A DNA stretch of 14,389 bases from DATDDB01 sp035260545 (GTDB lineage: Bacteria > Pseudomonadota > Gammaproteobacteria > Burkholderiales > Gallionellaceae): positions 1 to 14,389 of the forward strand of contig DATFUZ010000069.1 of the NCBI GenBank assembly GCA_035260545.1, read 5' to 3'. Below the pieces are notes generated by a model. That model worked only from the letters and a program-made list of their open reading frames with translations, did no database searches and was not told the DNA's origin. This document shows positions 1 through 6,502 of this stretch, piece after piece (positions within the stretch are counted from its first letter, which is position 1; the number at the start of each line of letters is the position of its first letter). The position numbers and the translations under genes were made by a program.

Positions 1-165
1 CAGCTTGTCGAAGGCCGGCCGTCCCGGTTCCTCGATGAACAAGTATTGCGCCTCGCAGATCGCCGAGAGCATCTCCTTGTACTGGCCGGGGGTGAACGAA
101 ACGGCCTCGTTCTCGGCTTGTCCCGCGCCCTGGTGTGGCCCTGATTTTCCGCTTCCGCTAGCCAA
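1..165 (-). CDS. Unrecognised protein, N-terminal 55 residues only (runs off the left edge)
   Basis: An open frame on the minus strand reaches the window edge with no stop. I chose the TTG at 165-163 as start because a perfect AGGAGG lies 7 bases upstream of it (178-173) and no in-frame ATG is available near it. The first ~20 residues are rich in Gly, Ser, Gln and Ala and look disordered. From about residue 22 the sequence becomes protein-like: VSFTPGQYKEMLSAI, then a short hydrophobic strand (YLFIEE) and PGRPAFDKL. No signal peptide or membrane segment is visible. I do not recognise the family from this fragment, so no function is given. The ribosome-binding site and the sensible amino-acid composition make it more likely a real gene than a shadow frame. 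Confidence 0.6.
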   Translation of the reverse strand, partial: MASGSGKSGPHQGAGQAENEAVSFTPGQYKEMLSAICEAQYLFIEEPGRPAFDKL

Positions 166-370
166 TCGCTGGCCTCCTCTGCATGGCAGTTGCGAGCCTT
201 GCCGCCGTGGGACGCATGAATGCTGACAAGCTTTTTCCCTTTGTTGTTATCGAGTTCGGCGTAGCGGCTACAGAATTGCCACCGCCTTTTACGGTTTATA
301 TTGTACTGGAATTGAAGAGGGTTATGCGCGATTGCGGAAGCGCCGTAGTGCGCGGCAGCTCGAGGCGAAT
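166..370. other. Intergenic stretch with an AT-rich candidate promoter zone
   Basis: This is the leader of the truncated minus-strand gene and the 3' flank of the hypothetical gene at 371-892. The centre is clearly more AT-rich than its surroundings. Read on the minus strand it contains TACAATATAAA (about 304-294), which could supply a -10 element, but no convincing -35 hexamer stands at the right distance. I see no hairpin followed by a T-run, so the upstream gene may read through. Plus-strand open frames here have no ribosome-binding site or recognisable product. Confidence 0.3.
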
Positions 371-892
371 TCAAATTGCTGCGCACAGGCCGACTGATGC
401 GAACCCGAGGTGATGCATGAATTCCCGGAGGATCAGCACAGTCGCGTAAAATCCGCCGTCCAGCGGCAGACGCGCCTGGGAAGCCGGGCTGCCCGCGCTG
501 ACCGCGGCCAGCATGTTGAATAGGCGTTCCACCCCCTGGATGGAGAGCTGCGCGTCCGGTTCGCCTGCAAGCGCCCGCATATCGGTTACGGCCGCGTCGG
601 ACGTGTAGAGGGCCGAACCGCCCTGCAGCCTCGCGTGCAAGGGCATGATTTCGTCTTCCACCGCGGCTATTGCCTGCTCCATTTCGAGCGGTGTGGGCGG
701 GCTGTGCCGCAGCCAGCCGCTTGCGATCTTGCGCGAGCCGATGGCGAGGATGTGCGTCACGGGAGCGTCGGCGCCGGTTGTCACAACAGTGTGTTCCGCG
801 CCGATATGCAGCACGGTGATGGGTGTCCCGGGTGCAGCTTCGCGCCGGATTGCGGCATGGCACCGATGGGTCGGCAACTCGGCATGCATCAT
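371..892 (-). CDS. Hypothetical protein with a possible ASKHA (actin/Hsp70/exopolyphosphatase-like) fold start
   Basis: A 173-residue protein of unknown function. Residues ~24-40 (TPITVLHIGAEHTVVTTG) resemble a phosphate-1 hairpin of the ASKHA ATPase superfamily: a hydrophobic strand, a small-residue turn, then a second strand. A second strand and turn follow at ~45-55 (THILAIGSRKIASG), then the helix EMEQAIAAVEDEI. This layout recalls the N-terminal lobe of exopolyphosphatase-type proteins, but the protein is far too short for a full two-lobe enzyme and I cannot place phosphate-2 or adenosine motifs. No signal peptide or membrane segment is seen. The start is ATG at 892-890 (a second ATG follows immediately), with GAGG 9 bases upstream. 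It begins 23 bases after tRNA-Arg on the same strand, with no terminator between, so co-transcription is plausible. The fold assignment is tentative; that it is a real gene is fairly likely. Confidence 0.6.
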   Translation of the reverse strand: MMHAELPTHRCHAAIRREAAPGTPITVLHIGAEHTVVTTGADAPVTHILAIGSRKIASGWLRHSPPTPLEMEQAIAAVEDEIMPLHARLQGGSALYTSDAAVTDMRALAGEPDAQLSIQGVERLFNMLAAVSAGSPASQARLPLDGGFYATVLILREFMHHLGFASVGLCAAI

Positions 893-915
893 GGACGCTG
901 GCCTCGCACGGGAAA

Positions 916-990
916 TGGCGTCCTCGACAGGAATCGAACCTGTAACTAGTCCTTAGGAGGGACTCGTTATATCCATTTAACTACAAGGAC
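916..990 (-). tRNA. tRNA-Arg (anticodon CCT), CCA encoded
   Basis: Read on the minus strand from 990, the sequence folds as a complete cloverleaf. The acceptor stem GTCCTTG pairs with CGAGGAC, with one T-G wobble. The D arm is GTT...AAC. The anticodon stem AGTCC/GGACT carries the seven-base loop CTCCTAA, giving anticodon CCT for the arginine codon AGG. The T arm has the GGTTCGATTCC loop region. The discriminator is G and the CCA end (918-916) is encoded. AGG is a rare arginine codon in genomes of this type, so this is expected to be a low-abundance decoder. A hypothetical gene begins 23 bases downstream. Confidence 0.95.
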
Positions 991-999
991 GGGGCCGAT

Positions 1000-1029
1000 A
1001 TTTTACCTCAAAATGCGCCGCCGGTTCAT
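1000..1029 (-). promoter_or_regulatory. Candidate sigma-70 promoter for tRNA-Arg
   Basis: On the minus strand TAAAAT (1005-1000) stands 9 bases before the first tRNA base, which would put the transcription start at or very near the tRNA 5' end. A weak -35 candidate, ATGAAC (1029-1024), lies 18 bases upstream of it. The -10 is a good match to TATAAT; the -35 matches only half its consensus. The promoter would also drive the hypothetical gene downstream of the tRNA. Confidence 0.35.
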
Positions 1030-1089
1030 GCCGACGGGGCTTGCTGGTATCATTGCAGCCTTTCCTGACGATTTCCGCCGCAATTTTCC

Positions 1090-3015
1090 ATGCCTTACAT
1101 CACGCTCGACCAAGCCTCCCTGGCCTTTGGCCATGTTGCCCTGCTCGACCGGGTCGAGTTTCAGCTCGACGAGGGGGAGCGCGTCGGCCTCATCGGCCGC
1201 AACGGCGGCGGAAAGTCCAGCCTGCTCCAGGTCATTGCGGGCCAGGCGCAGCTCGATGACGGCACCTTGTGGCGGCAGCCGGGCATCCGCATCTGCCATG
1301 TGGCGCAGGAGCCGGTGCTGCATGCCGAGGCCTCGGTGTTCGACGAGGTGGCGCGCGGACTGGGTGATCTGCAAAAGCTGATCAGCGATTACCACCGCCT
1401 GTCGCACCAGCTCGCCGAGCCGGATGCCGATTACGACACCTTGCTGGCCGAGATGCAGCCGCTGCAGACCGCGCTGGAAGCGCAGGGCGGCTGGGCGGTG
1501 CAGGCGCGCATCGAGACGGCGATCCAGCGCCTGGGTCTGGATGCCGAGGCGAAGATAGGCTCACTTTCCGGCGGCGTGCGCAAGCGTGTGGCGCTGGCCC
1601 AGGCACTGGTGGCCGAGCCCGAGGTGCTGATTCTGGATGAACCCACCAACCACCTGGACTTCGAGTCCATCGAATGGCTGGAGGGCCTGCTCAACAATTT
1701 TCGCGGCAGCGTGCTGCTGGTCACCCATGACCGGCGTTTCCTCGACAACGTGGTCACGCGCATCGTCGAACTGGACCGCGGCAAGCTGGCGAACTTTCCA
1801 GGGAACTTCTCCGGCTACCAGAAGATCAAGGAGCGCATGCTGGCCGACGAGGCCGTGGTCAACGCCAAGTTCGACAAGGTGCTGGCGCAGGAAGAGGTAT
1901 GGATACGCAAGGGCGTGGAAGCGCGGCGCACCCGCAACGAAGGCCGCGTGCGCAGGCTGGAGGCCTTGCGCCTGGAGCGTGCCGCGCGGCGCGAAAAGCA
2001 GGGCAAGGTGGAGATGGCGGTGGAGACGGGCGAGCGCTCCGGCAAGCTGGTGGCCGAGCTTACACACGTCAGTAAATCATTTGGTGACCGCCACGTGATC
2101 AGGGATTTCTCCTGCCGCATCCAGCGCGGCGACAAGGTGGGCCTGCTCGGCCCCAATGGCGCGGGCAAGAGCACGCTGCTCAAGATCATTCTGGGCGAGA
2201 TGCAGCCCGACAGCGGCAGCGTGAAGCTGGGCACCAAACTGTCCGTCGCCTACTTCGACCAGTTGCGCGCCCAGCTTGACGAAGAAGCCACGCTGGCGGA
2301 TACCATCAGCCAGGGCGCGGACTACATCGAGATCGGCGGGGTGAAGAAGCACGTCATCAGCTACCTTGGCGATTTTCTGTTTGCGCCGGAACGGGCGCGC
2401 TCGCCGGTGAAAAGCTGTTCCGGCGGCGAGCGTAATCGCCTGTTATTGGCGCGCCTGTTCACCCGGCCGGCCAACGTGCTGGTGCTGGACGAACCCACCA
2501 ACGATCTCGACATCGAAACCCTGGAGTTGCTGGAGCAGTTGCTCGCCGAATACCAGGGCACGCTGTTCCTGGTGAGCCATGACCGCACCTTTCTGGATAA
2601 CGTGGTGACGCAGGTGATCGCCTTCGAGGGGGAGGGCAAGCTGATGGAATACGTCGGCGGCTACGAAGATTGGGTGCGCGCCAGGAAATTCGCCGCAGAC
2701 CAGGCGGCGGCAAAGGAGCAGCCAGCTAGGGCCAAGCCTGCCGCACAGCCGGCGCTCAGGACGGAGGTTGCCGTTAAACCCGATGCGCCGAAGAAGCTTT
2801 CATTCAAGGAGCAGCGCGAACTGGAGGAAATCCCCCGGCGCATTGAGGCGCTGGAGCGCGAACAGGAAGAGATCGCGGCCGCCCTCGGTTCGGGTGCGCT
2901 GTACCGCGACAACCCCCAGCATGCAAAACAACTGCAGGAACGCGCCGCCGCACTCGAAGAAGAGCTGCTGCAGGCGATGGAACGCTGGGAAGCGCTGGAG
3001 CGCCGCGTCGGCTGA
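1090..3015 (+). CDS. uup: ABC-F family ATP-binding protein, Uup type
   Basis: A soluble ABC-F protein of 641 residues with two nucleotide-binding domains and no membrane segment. NBD1 has Walker A GRNGGGKS (36-43), signature LSGGV (159-163), Walker B/D-loop ILDEPTNHLD (181-190) and the switch histidine H213. The inter-domain linker (about 240-310) is rich in Arg and Glu, as expected for the P-site tRNA-interaction motif. NBD2 has Walker A GPNGAGKS (354-361), signature CSGGE (443-447), Walker B LVLDEPTNDLD (464-474) and H497. A Pro/Ala/Lys linker leads to a C-terminal charged coiled coil (~572-638), which is what separates Uup from other ABC-F members. Uup homologues act on ribosomes and influence transposon excision and replication-related DNA structures. 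All ATPase motifs are intact. The ATG at 1090 places the N-terminus as in the family, although no clear Shine-Dalgarno precedes it. The length is close to the ~635 residues of the E. coli protein. Confidence 0.93.
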   Translation: MPYITLDQASLAFGHVALLDRVEFQLDEGERVGLIGRNGGGKSSLLQVIAGQAQLDDGTLWRQPGIRICHVAQEPVLHAEASVFDEVARGLGDLQKLISDYHRLSHQLAEPDADYDTLLAEMQPLQTALEAQGGWAVQARIETAIQRLGLDAEAKIGSLSGGVRKRVALAQALVAEPEVLILDEPTNHLDFESIEWLEGLLNNFRGSVLLVTHDRRFLDNVVTRIVELDRGKLANFPGNFSGYQKIKERMLADEAVVNAKFDKVLAQEEVWIRKGVEARRTRNEGRVRRLEALRLERAARREKQGKVEMAVETGERSGKLVAELTHVSKSFGDRHVIRDFSCRIQRGDKVGLLGPNGAGKSTLLKIILGEMQPDSGSVKLGTKLSVAYFDQLRAQLDEEATLADTISQGADYIEIGGVKKHVISYLGDFLFAPERARSPVKSCSGGERNRLLLARLFTRPANVLVLDEPTNDLDIETLELLEQLLAEYQGTLFLVSHDRTFLDNVVTQVIAFEGEGKLMEYVGGYEDWVRARKFAADQAAAKEQPARAKPAAQPALRTEVAVKPDAPKKLSFKEQRELEEIPRRIEALEREQEEIAAALGSGALYRDNPQHAKQLQERAAALEEELLQAMERWEALERRVG

Positions 3016-3248
3016 ACACGCGGGCGCAGGCCCTGCTGTATTCCAAATGGTTCAGTATCGTCCGTTGCTTAGCTGCCGGAATATCTACAGCGCATGACAT
3101 ATACATGGATCGCGCTGCCGGGGAAAGATAACACCTGTGGGCTAGGCCTACCCCCCCAAATGGGCTATAGATATTACACCCCTCCACTCGCGACAATAAA
3201 AAAGTTGATGGCATCACTCCGAATTACCAAATAAATAGGGATAGTGCA
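3016..3248 (+). promoter_or_regulatory. Leader of the cytochrome cassette with palindrome and direct repeat
   Basis: This is the only sizeable gap before the five-haem cytochrome gene. The perfect palindrome TAGGCCTA (3143-3150) is flanked by GGG and CCC (3139-3153). GGGCTA occurs at 3139-3144 and again at 3162-3167, 23 bases apart. TATAGA (3166-3171) could be a -10 element; the position for its -35, 17 bases upstream, is then 3143-3148 and coincides with the palindrome instead of a TTGACA-like hexamer. This fits a promoter that depends on an activator, with a leader of about 70 bases. CCCAAATGGG (3155-3164) is a second small dyad. A purine-rich GGGAT lies just upstream of the ATG at 3249. 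I see no terminator for the ABC-F gene here. Operator and promoter roles are inferred. Confidence 0.35.
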
Positions 3249-5318
3249 ATGGGGCGTTCAACACGCGTGGTCGCAGCGCTGGCGGGTCTGTTGGTGCTGG
3301 GCGGTCTGGCTTATATTGCCGTTTCAACACCCGCGATACCCGCGAAGGACCAGGTCAAACTGGCAAAGCAGGAGGACCAGGTCGAACGGGGGAAATATCT
3401 CGCGCATCTTGGTGACTGCGTCGCCTGCCATACTGCGAAGGATGGCAAGCCCATGGCCGGCGGGCTGGCCATGGAAACTCCCTTCGGCGCCCTTTATTCC
3501 ACCAACATCACGCCGGATAGCAAGGCCGGCATCGGCAGCTACACATACGGCGAATTCAATCGCGCCATGCGCGAGGGCGTGGCGGCGGACGGACACAATC
3601 TGTACCCGGCGATGCCCTATCCCTCGTTCGCCAGGATCAGCGACGGCGACATGAGGGCGCTATATCAGTACCTGATGTATGGGGTGGCGCCGGTCGATCA
3701 GCCGAACAAGCCAAACGGCATGCACTGGCCGTTCAGCATGCGTACCGGGCTCAGCTTCTGGAAGCTGGCGTTCCTGGACGACACCCCCTTCAAGCCGGAT
3801 ACCGCGAAGTCCGACGCCTGGAACCGCGGCGCATACATCGTGCAGGGCCTGGGCCATTGCGGTTCCTGCCATACCCCGCGCGGCATCGGCATGCAGGAAG
3901 TGAGCATGAGCCAGGCGGGTGAGAACGGCCGCGCCTACCTCACGGGCGCGAATGTCGAAAACTGGCATGCCGTGAATCTGCGCAACGAGTGGTCCAAGGA
4001 TGATTTCGCGAAGTTCCTCAAGGTGGGGTACAACAATTACGCCACCGCCTTCGGCAATATGACCGAGGTTGTGCACTACAGCAGCCAGCACTTCAGCGAT
4101 GCGGACCTGGCCGCGATCGGCGACTATCTCGGCTCGCTGCCGCCGAACGCGGAATCGGCGACCATCAAGCCGAAGGATGTGCAGCCCGTGGCGGACAATG
4201 ACCTCTACAAGACCCGGGGCGGTCTGGGGTATGAGCAGTTCTGCGCCGCCTGCCATCAGGACGATGGCCGCGGGATGGATAAATTCTTCCCGCCGCTGGC
4301 GAACAATTCTTCGGTGCAGGCGAATGATCCCGCTTCAGTCATCCATGTGGTGCTGAGCGGCTGGAGGTCAGCCGAGACGGAGCAAGCCAAGCGCAGATTC
4401 TTCATGCCTGCCTTCAGCCAGCTGACCGATGCAGAGTTGGCGGAGATCGTCACCTTTGTGCGCACCAAATGGGGCAATCAAGGGGCGACGGTGGGTGCGG
4501 ATGAGATACGCAAGGTGCGCGCGGAACTCGCGCTCAAGCCCGTCGCGCCGGGCAAGTTCGTGGTGCCCCGCTACGCGGACATGCTGAATGCGCCGAATGC
4601 CAACGAACTCATCTACGGCATGCGCCTGATGACTTACACCAAGGCCATGCTGCCGAACAATGTGGGCGACCAGATGACCTGCAACAGCTGCCATTTCAAC
4701 GGCGGCACGGTGGCGCTGGCATCGCCCTATGTGGGCGTCGCAGACTTGTTCCCGATGTACAACAAGCGTGCCGGCAAGGTCATTGACTTCAAGGACCGGG
4801 TGAACGGCTGCATGCAGCGTTCCATGAACGGCAAGGTGCTGGACAAGGACTCGAAGGAAATGAACGCCATGGTGGCTTTCATGAGCATGAACAGCATGAA
4901 GAGCGATGTGAAGCGGGGCGAGCCCATTCCGGGCCGCGGCGTCGGCAAGATCGACAAGAGCCTGGTGCCCGATGTCGCGAACGGCAAGAAGATCTACAAG
5001 GCGCAGTGCGCGGTCTGCCATGGCGATGATGGCGAGGGCCGCAAGCGTGCGGACGGCCAATATGTGTTCCCGCCGCTTTGGGGCAAGGACTCCTATAATA
5101 TCGGCGCGGGCATGGCCCGGACCTATACTGCCGCGGCATTCGTGAAGCACAACATGCCGATTTCGAATACTGCGGAGTTTCCGATCGGGCAGGGCGGCCT
5201 GACCGACCAGGAGGCAGTGGACGTGGCGCAATATTTCACCCATATGCCGCGCCCCGATTTTGCCGGCAAGAGCAAGGACTGGCCGAAGGGCGGCAAGCCG
5301 GCCGACGCCAGGTACTAG
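3249..5318 (+). CDS. Five-haem c-type cytochrome: alcohol-dehydrogenase-type tri-haem cytochrome fused to a TsdA-like di-haem domain
   Basis: A 689-residue periplasmic protein with an N-terminal hydrophobic stretch (~7-27) that is either a signal peptide or an uncleaved anchor. Five CxxCH haem sites: C57-H61, C204-H208, C332-H336, C478-H482 and C587-H591. Residues ~45-415 match the cytochrome subunit of PQQ/flavin alcohol, fructose and gluconate dehydrogenases, including WNRGAYIVQGLGHCGSCHTPRG-like spacing around haem 2 and candidate distal methionines M122, M271 and M386. Residues ~420-689 match thiosulfate dehydrogenase TsdA: CNSCH, then DRVNGC (C521, candidate Cys ligand of the catalytic haem), CAVCHG, PLWG (609-612), NIGAGM, M636 in KHNMP, and the C-terminal PRPDF...WP motif. 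TsdA interconverts thiosulfate and tetrathionate. The fused tri-haem part would then carry electrons to or from it, as separate TsdB does. No dehydrogenase large subunit is nearby. It is the first gene of a cassette with a binding protein and DsrE. The domain calls are strong; the substrate is inferred. Confidence 0.9.
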   Translation: MGRSTRVVAALAGLLVLGGLAYIAVSTPAIPAKDQVKLAKQEDQVERGKYLAHLGDCVACHTAKDGKPMAGGLAMETPFGALYSTNITPDSKAGIGSYTYGEFNRAMREGVAADGHNLYPAMPYPSFARISDGDMRALYQYLMYGVAPVDQPNKPNGMHWPFSMRTGLSFWKLAFLDDTPFKPDTAKSDAWNRGAYIVQGLGHCGSCHTPRGIGMQEVSMSQAGENGRAYLTGANVENWHAVNLRNEWSKDDFAKFLKVGYNNYATAFGNMTEVVHYSSQHFSDADLAAIGDYLGSLPPNAESATIKPKDVQPVADNDLYKTRGGLGYEQFCAACHQDDGRGMDKFFPPLANNSSVQANDPASVIHVVLSGWRSAETEQAKRRFFMPAFSQLTDAELAEIVTFVRTKWGNQGATVGADEIRKVRAELALKPVAPGKFVVPRYADMLNAPNANELIYGMRLMTYTKAMLPNNVGDQMTCNSCHFNGGTVALASPYVGVADLFPMYNKRAGKVIDFKDRVNGCMQRSMNGKVLDKDSKEMNAMVAFMSMNSMKSDVKRGEPIPGRGVGKIDKSLVPDVANGKKIYKAQCAVCHGDDGEGRKRADGQYVFPPLWGKDSYNIGAGMARTYTAAAFVKHNMPISNTAEFPIGQGGLTDQEAVDVAQYFTHMPRPDFAGKSKDWPKGGKPADARY

Positions 5319-5368
5319 TCCATCCGCCTTACGATATTCATATAACTCAATCGGGAGACAAGCACGAG

Positions 5369-6394
5369 ATGACACCGAACAGCGAAAAACCTGTAGCACC
5401 CCATACGACTTCCCGCCGGACGTTCGCGGCGCTTGCTGCGGCCGCGTTGGCGCCGTGCCTGCTGGCCTCTGCGGTGGCGGTTGCCGCGCCCGCCGGGGAC
5501 CAGGGTGTGTATCCGCCCTGGAGCGGCGGCGCCAACGACCCGGTGGAAAAGCGCGGTCTTGAATTTACCGTACCCGAGGTGGACAACCTGCCGGATTTTC
5601 ACGGTGATCCGTGCAATCACAAGCTGGCGGTCTTCGTCGGCGGCAATTATTACTTCGCGATGGCGCCGCTGGTCCACGCCTTCGAAAAGCTGCACCCGGA
5701 AATGAAAGGCAAGGTCTATTACGAGACCATTCCGCCCGGCCTCCTGGCTCAGCAGATTGAGCACGGCGGCGCGATCACCGTGGGCAACATGACCTGGGTT
5801 GTCCAGGCCGATGTATATGCGGCGGGACTCAAGCGGGTGAACGCCGAGATCAAGAGCGGGCATGCGGCCGGAAAGGCCGTTCCCTATGCGACCAACACCC
5901 TCACCATCATGGTGCCCAAGGGCAATCCCGCCAAGATCACCAGTCTGCAGGATCTGGCCAAGCCAGGCGTGCGCCTGGTGATGCCGAATCCGGAATTCGA
6001 GGGCATCGGCCGCCAGATCAAGGCCAGCCTGGCCAAGGCCGGCGGGGACGAACTGGTTCGCGCCGTCTATGAAACCAAGGTGAAGAACGGCGAAACGCTG
6101 CTTACCCACATTCATCACCGCCAGTCGCCGCTGTGGCTGATGCAGGGCAAGGCCGATGCAGGCGTGACCTGGCAGTCGGAAGCGATGTTCCAGGAGCAGG
6201 TCGGCAACCCGATCAGCCACGTCGACATTCCCGACGCGCAGAACGCGACGGGCATCTATGCGGTGGCCATGGTGAAGGGTGCGCGCCATCCCGCAGCGGC
6301 GAAGAAATGGATCGCGTTCCTCAAGTCTCCCGCTGCGCTGGAAATCTTCAAGCGCTATGGCTTCAAGGCCTACGAGGAAAAATCCGGAAAGTAA
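5369..6394 (+). CDS. Periplasmic type-2 solute-binding protein with Tat-like signal
   Basis: A 341-residue exported binding protein. The N-terminus has twin arginines in TSRRTFA (14-20), followed by a moderately hydrophobic Ala-rich segment (20-40) ending near AVAAPA, which suggests Tat export and cleavage around residue 40-42. The mature part begins with an unusual ~40-residue extension (43-84, including VDNLPDFHGDPCNHK with C82, the only cysteine of the mature protein). The type-2 PBP core follows: LAVFVGGNYYFAMAPLVHAF (86-105), YYETIPPGLLAQQI, TNTLTIMVPKGNP (175-187), and the C-terminal lobe with ADAGVTWQSE and HPAAAKKWIAFLKSPAALEIF. This layout is that of molybdate/sulfate/iron-type binding proteins (ModA-like), but the ligand cannot be read from it. 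No permease or ATPase gene adjoins it. It starts 50 bases after the cytochrome gene, with GGGAGA upstream of the ATG, and likely serves the cytochrome and DsrE neighbours as a substrate-delivery or sensing protein (inference). Confidence 0.85.
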   Translation: MTPNSEKPVAPHTTSRRTFAALAAAALAPCLLASAVAVAAPAGDQGVYPPWSGGANDPVEKRGLEFTVPEVDNLPDFHGDPCNHKLAVFVGGNYYFAMAPLVHAFEKLHPEMKGKVYYETIPPGLLAQQIEHGGAITVGNMTWVVQADVYAAGLKRVNAEIKSGHAAGKAVPYATNTLTIMVPKGNPAKITSLQDLAKPGVRLVMPNPEFEGIGRQIKASLAKAGGDELVRAVYETKVKNGETLLTHIHHRQSPLWLMQGKADAGVTWQSEAMFQEQVGNPISHVDIPDAQNATGIYAVAMVKGARHPAAAKKWIAFLKSPAALEIFKRYGFKAYEEKSGK

Positions 6395-6416
6395 GTGTTG
6401 CACCATGGCGGCGGGC

Positions 6417-6453
6417 GCCGCGCCGTTCCGGCTGAACCGGCCGGGCGCGCGGC
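6417..6453 (+). other. GC-rich hairpin between binding-protein and DsrE genes
   Basis: Within the 108-base spacer, GCCGCGC (6417-6423) pairs with GCGCGGC (6447-6453). Inside it CCGG (6428-6431) pairs with CCGG (6437-6440) around the loop CTGAA. There is no following T-run, so it is unlikely to be an intrinsic terminator. It could act as a processing or stability element that sets the relative level of the DsrE message, or as an attenuator. The role is inferred. Confidence 0.4.
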
Positions 6454-6502
6454 CTGCCTGCAGTTGATTCTTTCACAGCAGGACAAACAGAGGAGAAAAC
6501 TG

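Noticed and set aside
916..990. tRNA-Arg as an integration site for a mobile element
   Set aside because: I looked for a repeated copy of the tRNA 3' end and for an integrase; neither is in the window and the tRNA is complete.
3016..3130. Intrinsic terminator after the ABC-F gene
   Set aside because: Only tiny dyads such as GCAGGCCCTGC are present and no T-run follows, so nothing supports one.
3249..4490. Alcohol dehydrogenase operon
   Set aside because: The tri-haem module is of the ADH type, but there is no PQQ or flavin dehydrogenase large subunit or small subunit nearby, and the module is fused to a TsdA-like domain.
4368..6406. Two long minus-strand open frames (about 343 and 363 codons) opposite the cytochrome and binding-protein genes
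   Set aside because: Both have His/Arg/Val-biased sequences without motifs, while the plus strand has haem sites and a PBP fold in frame.
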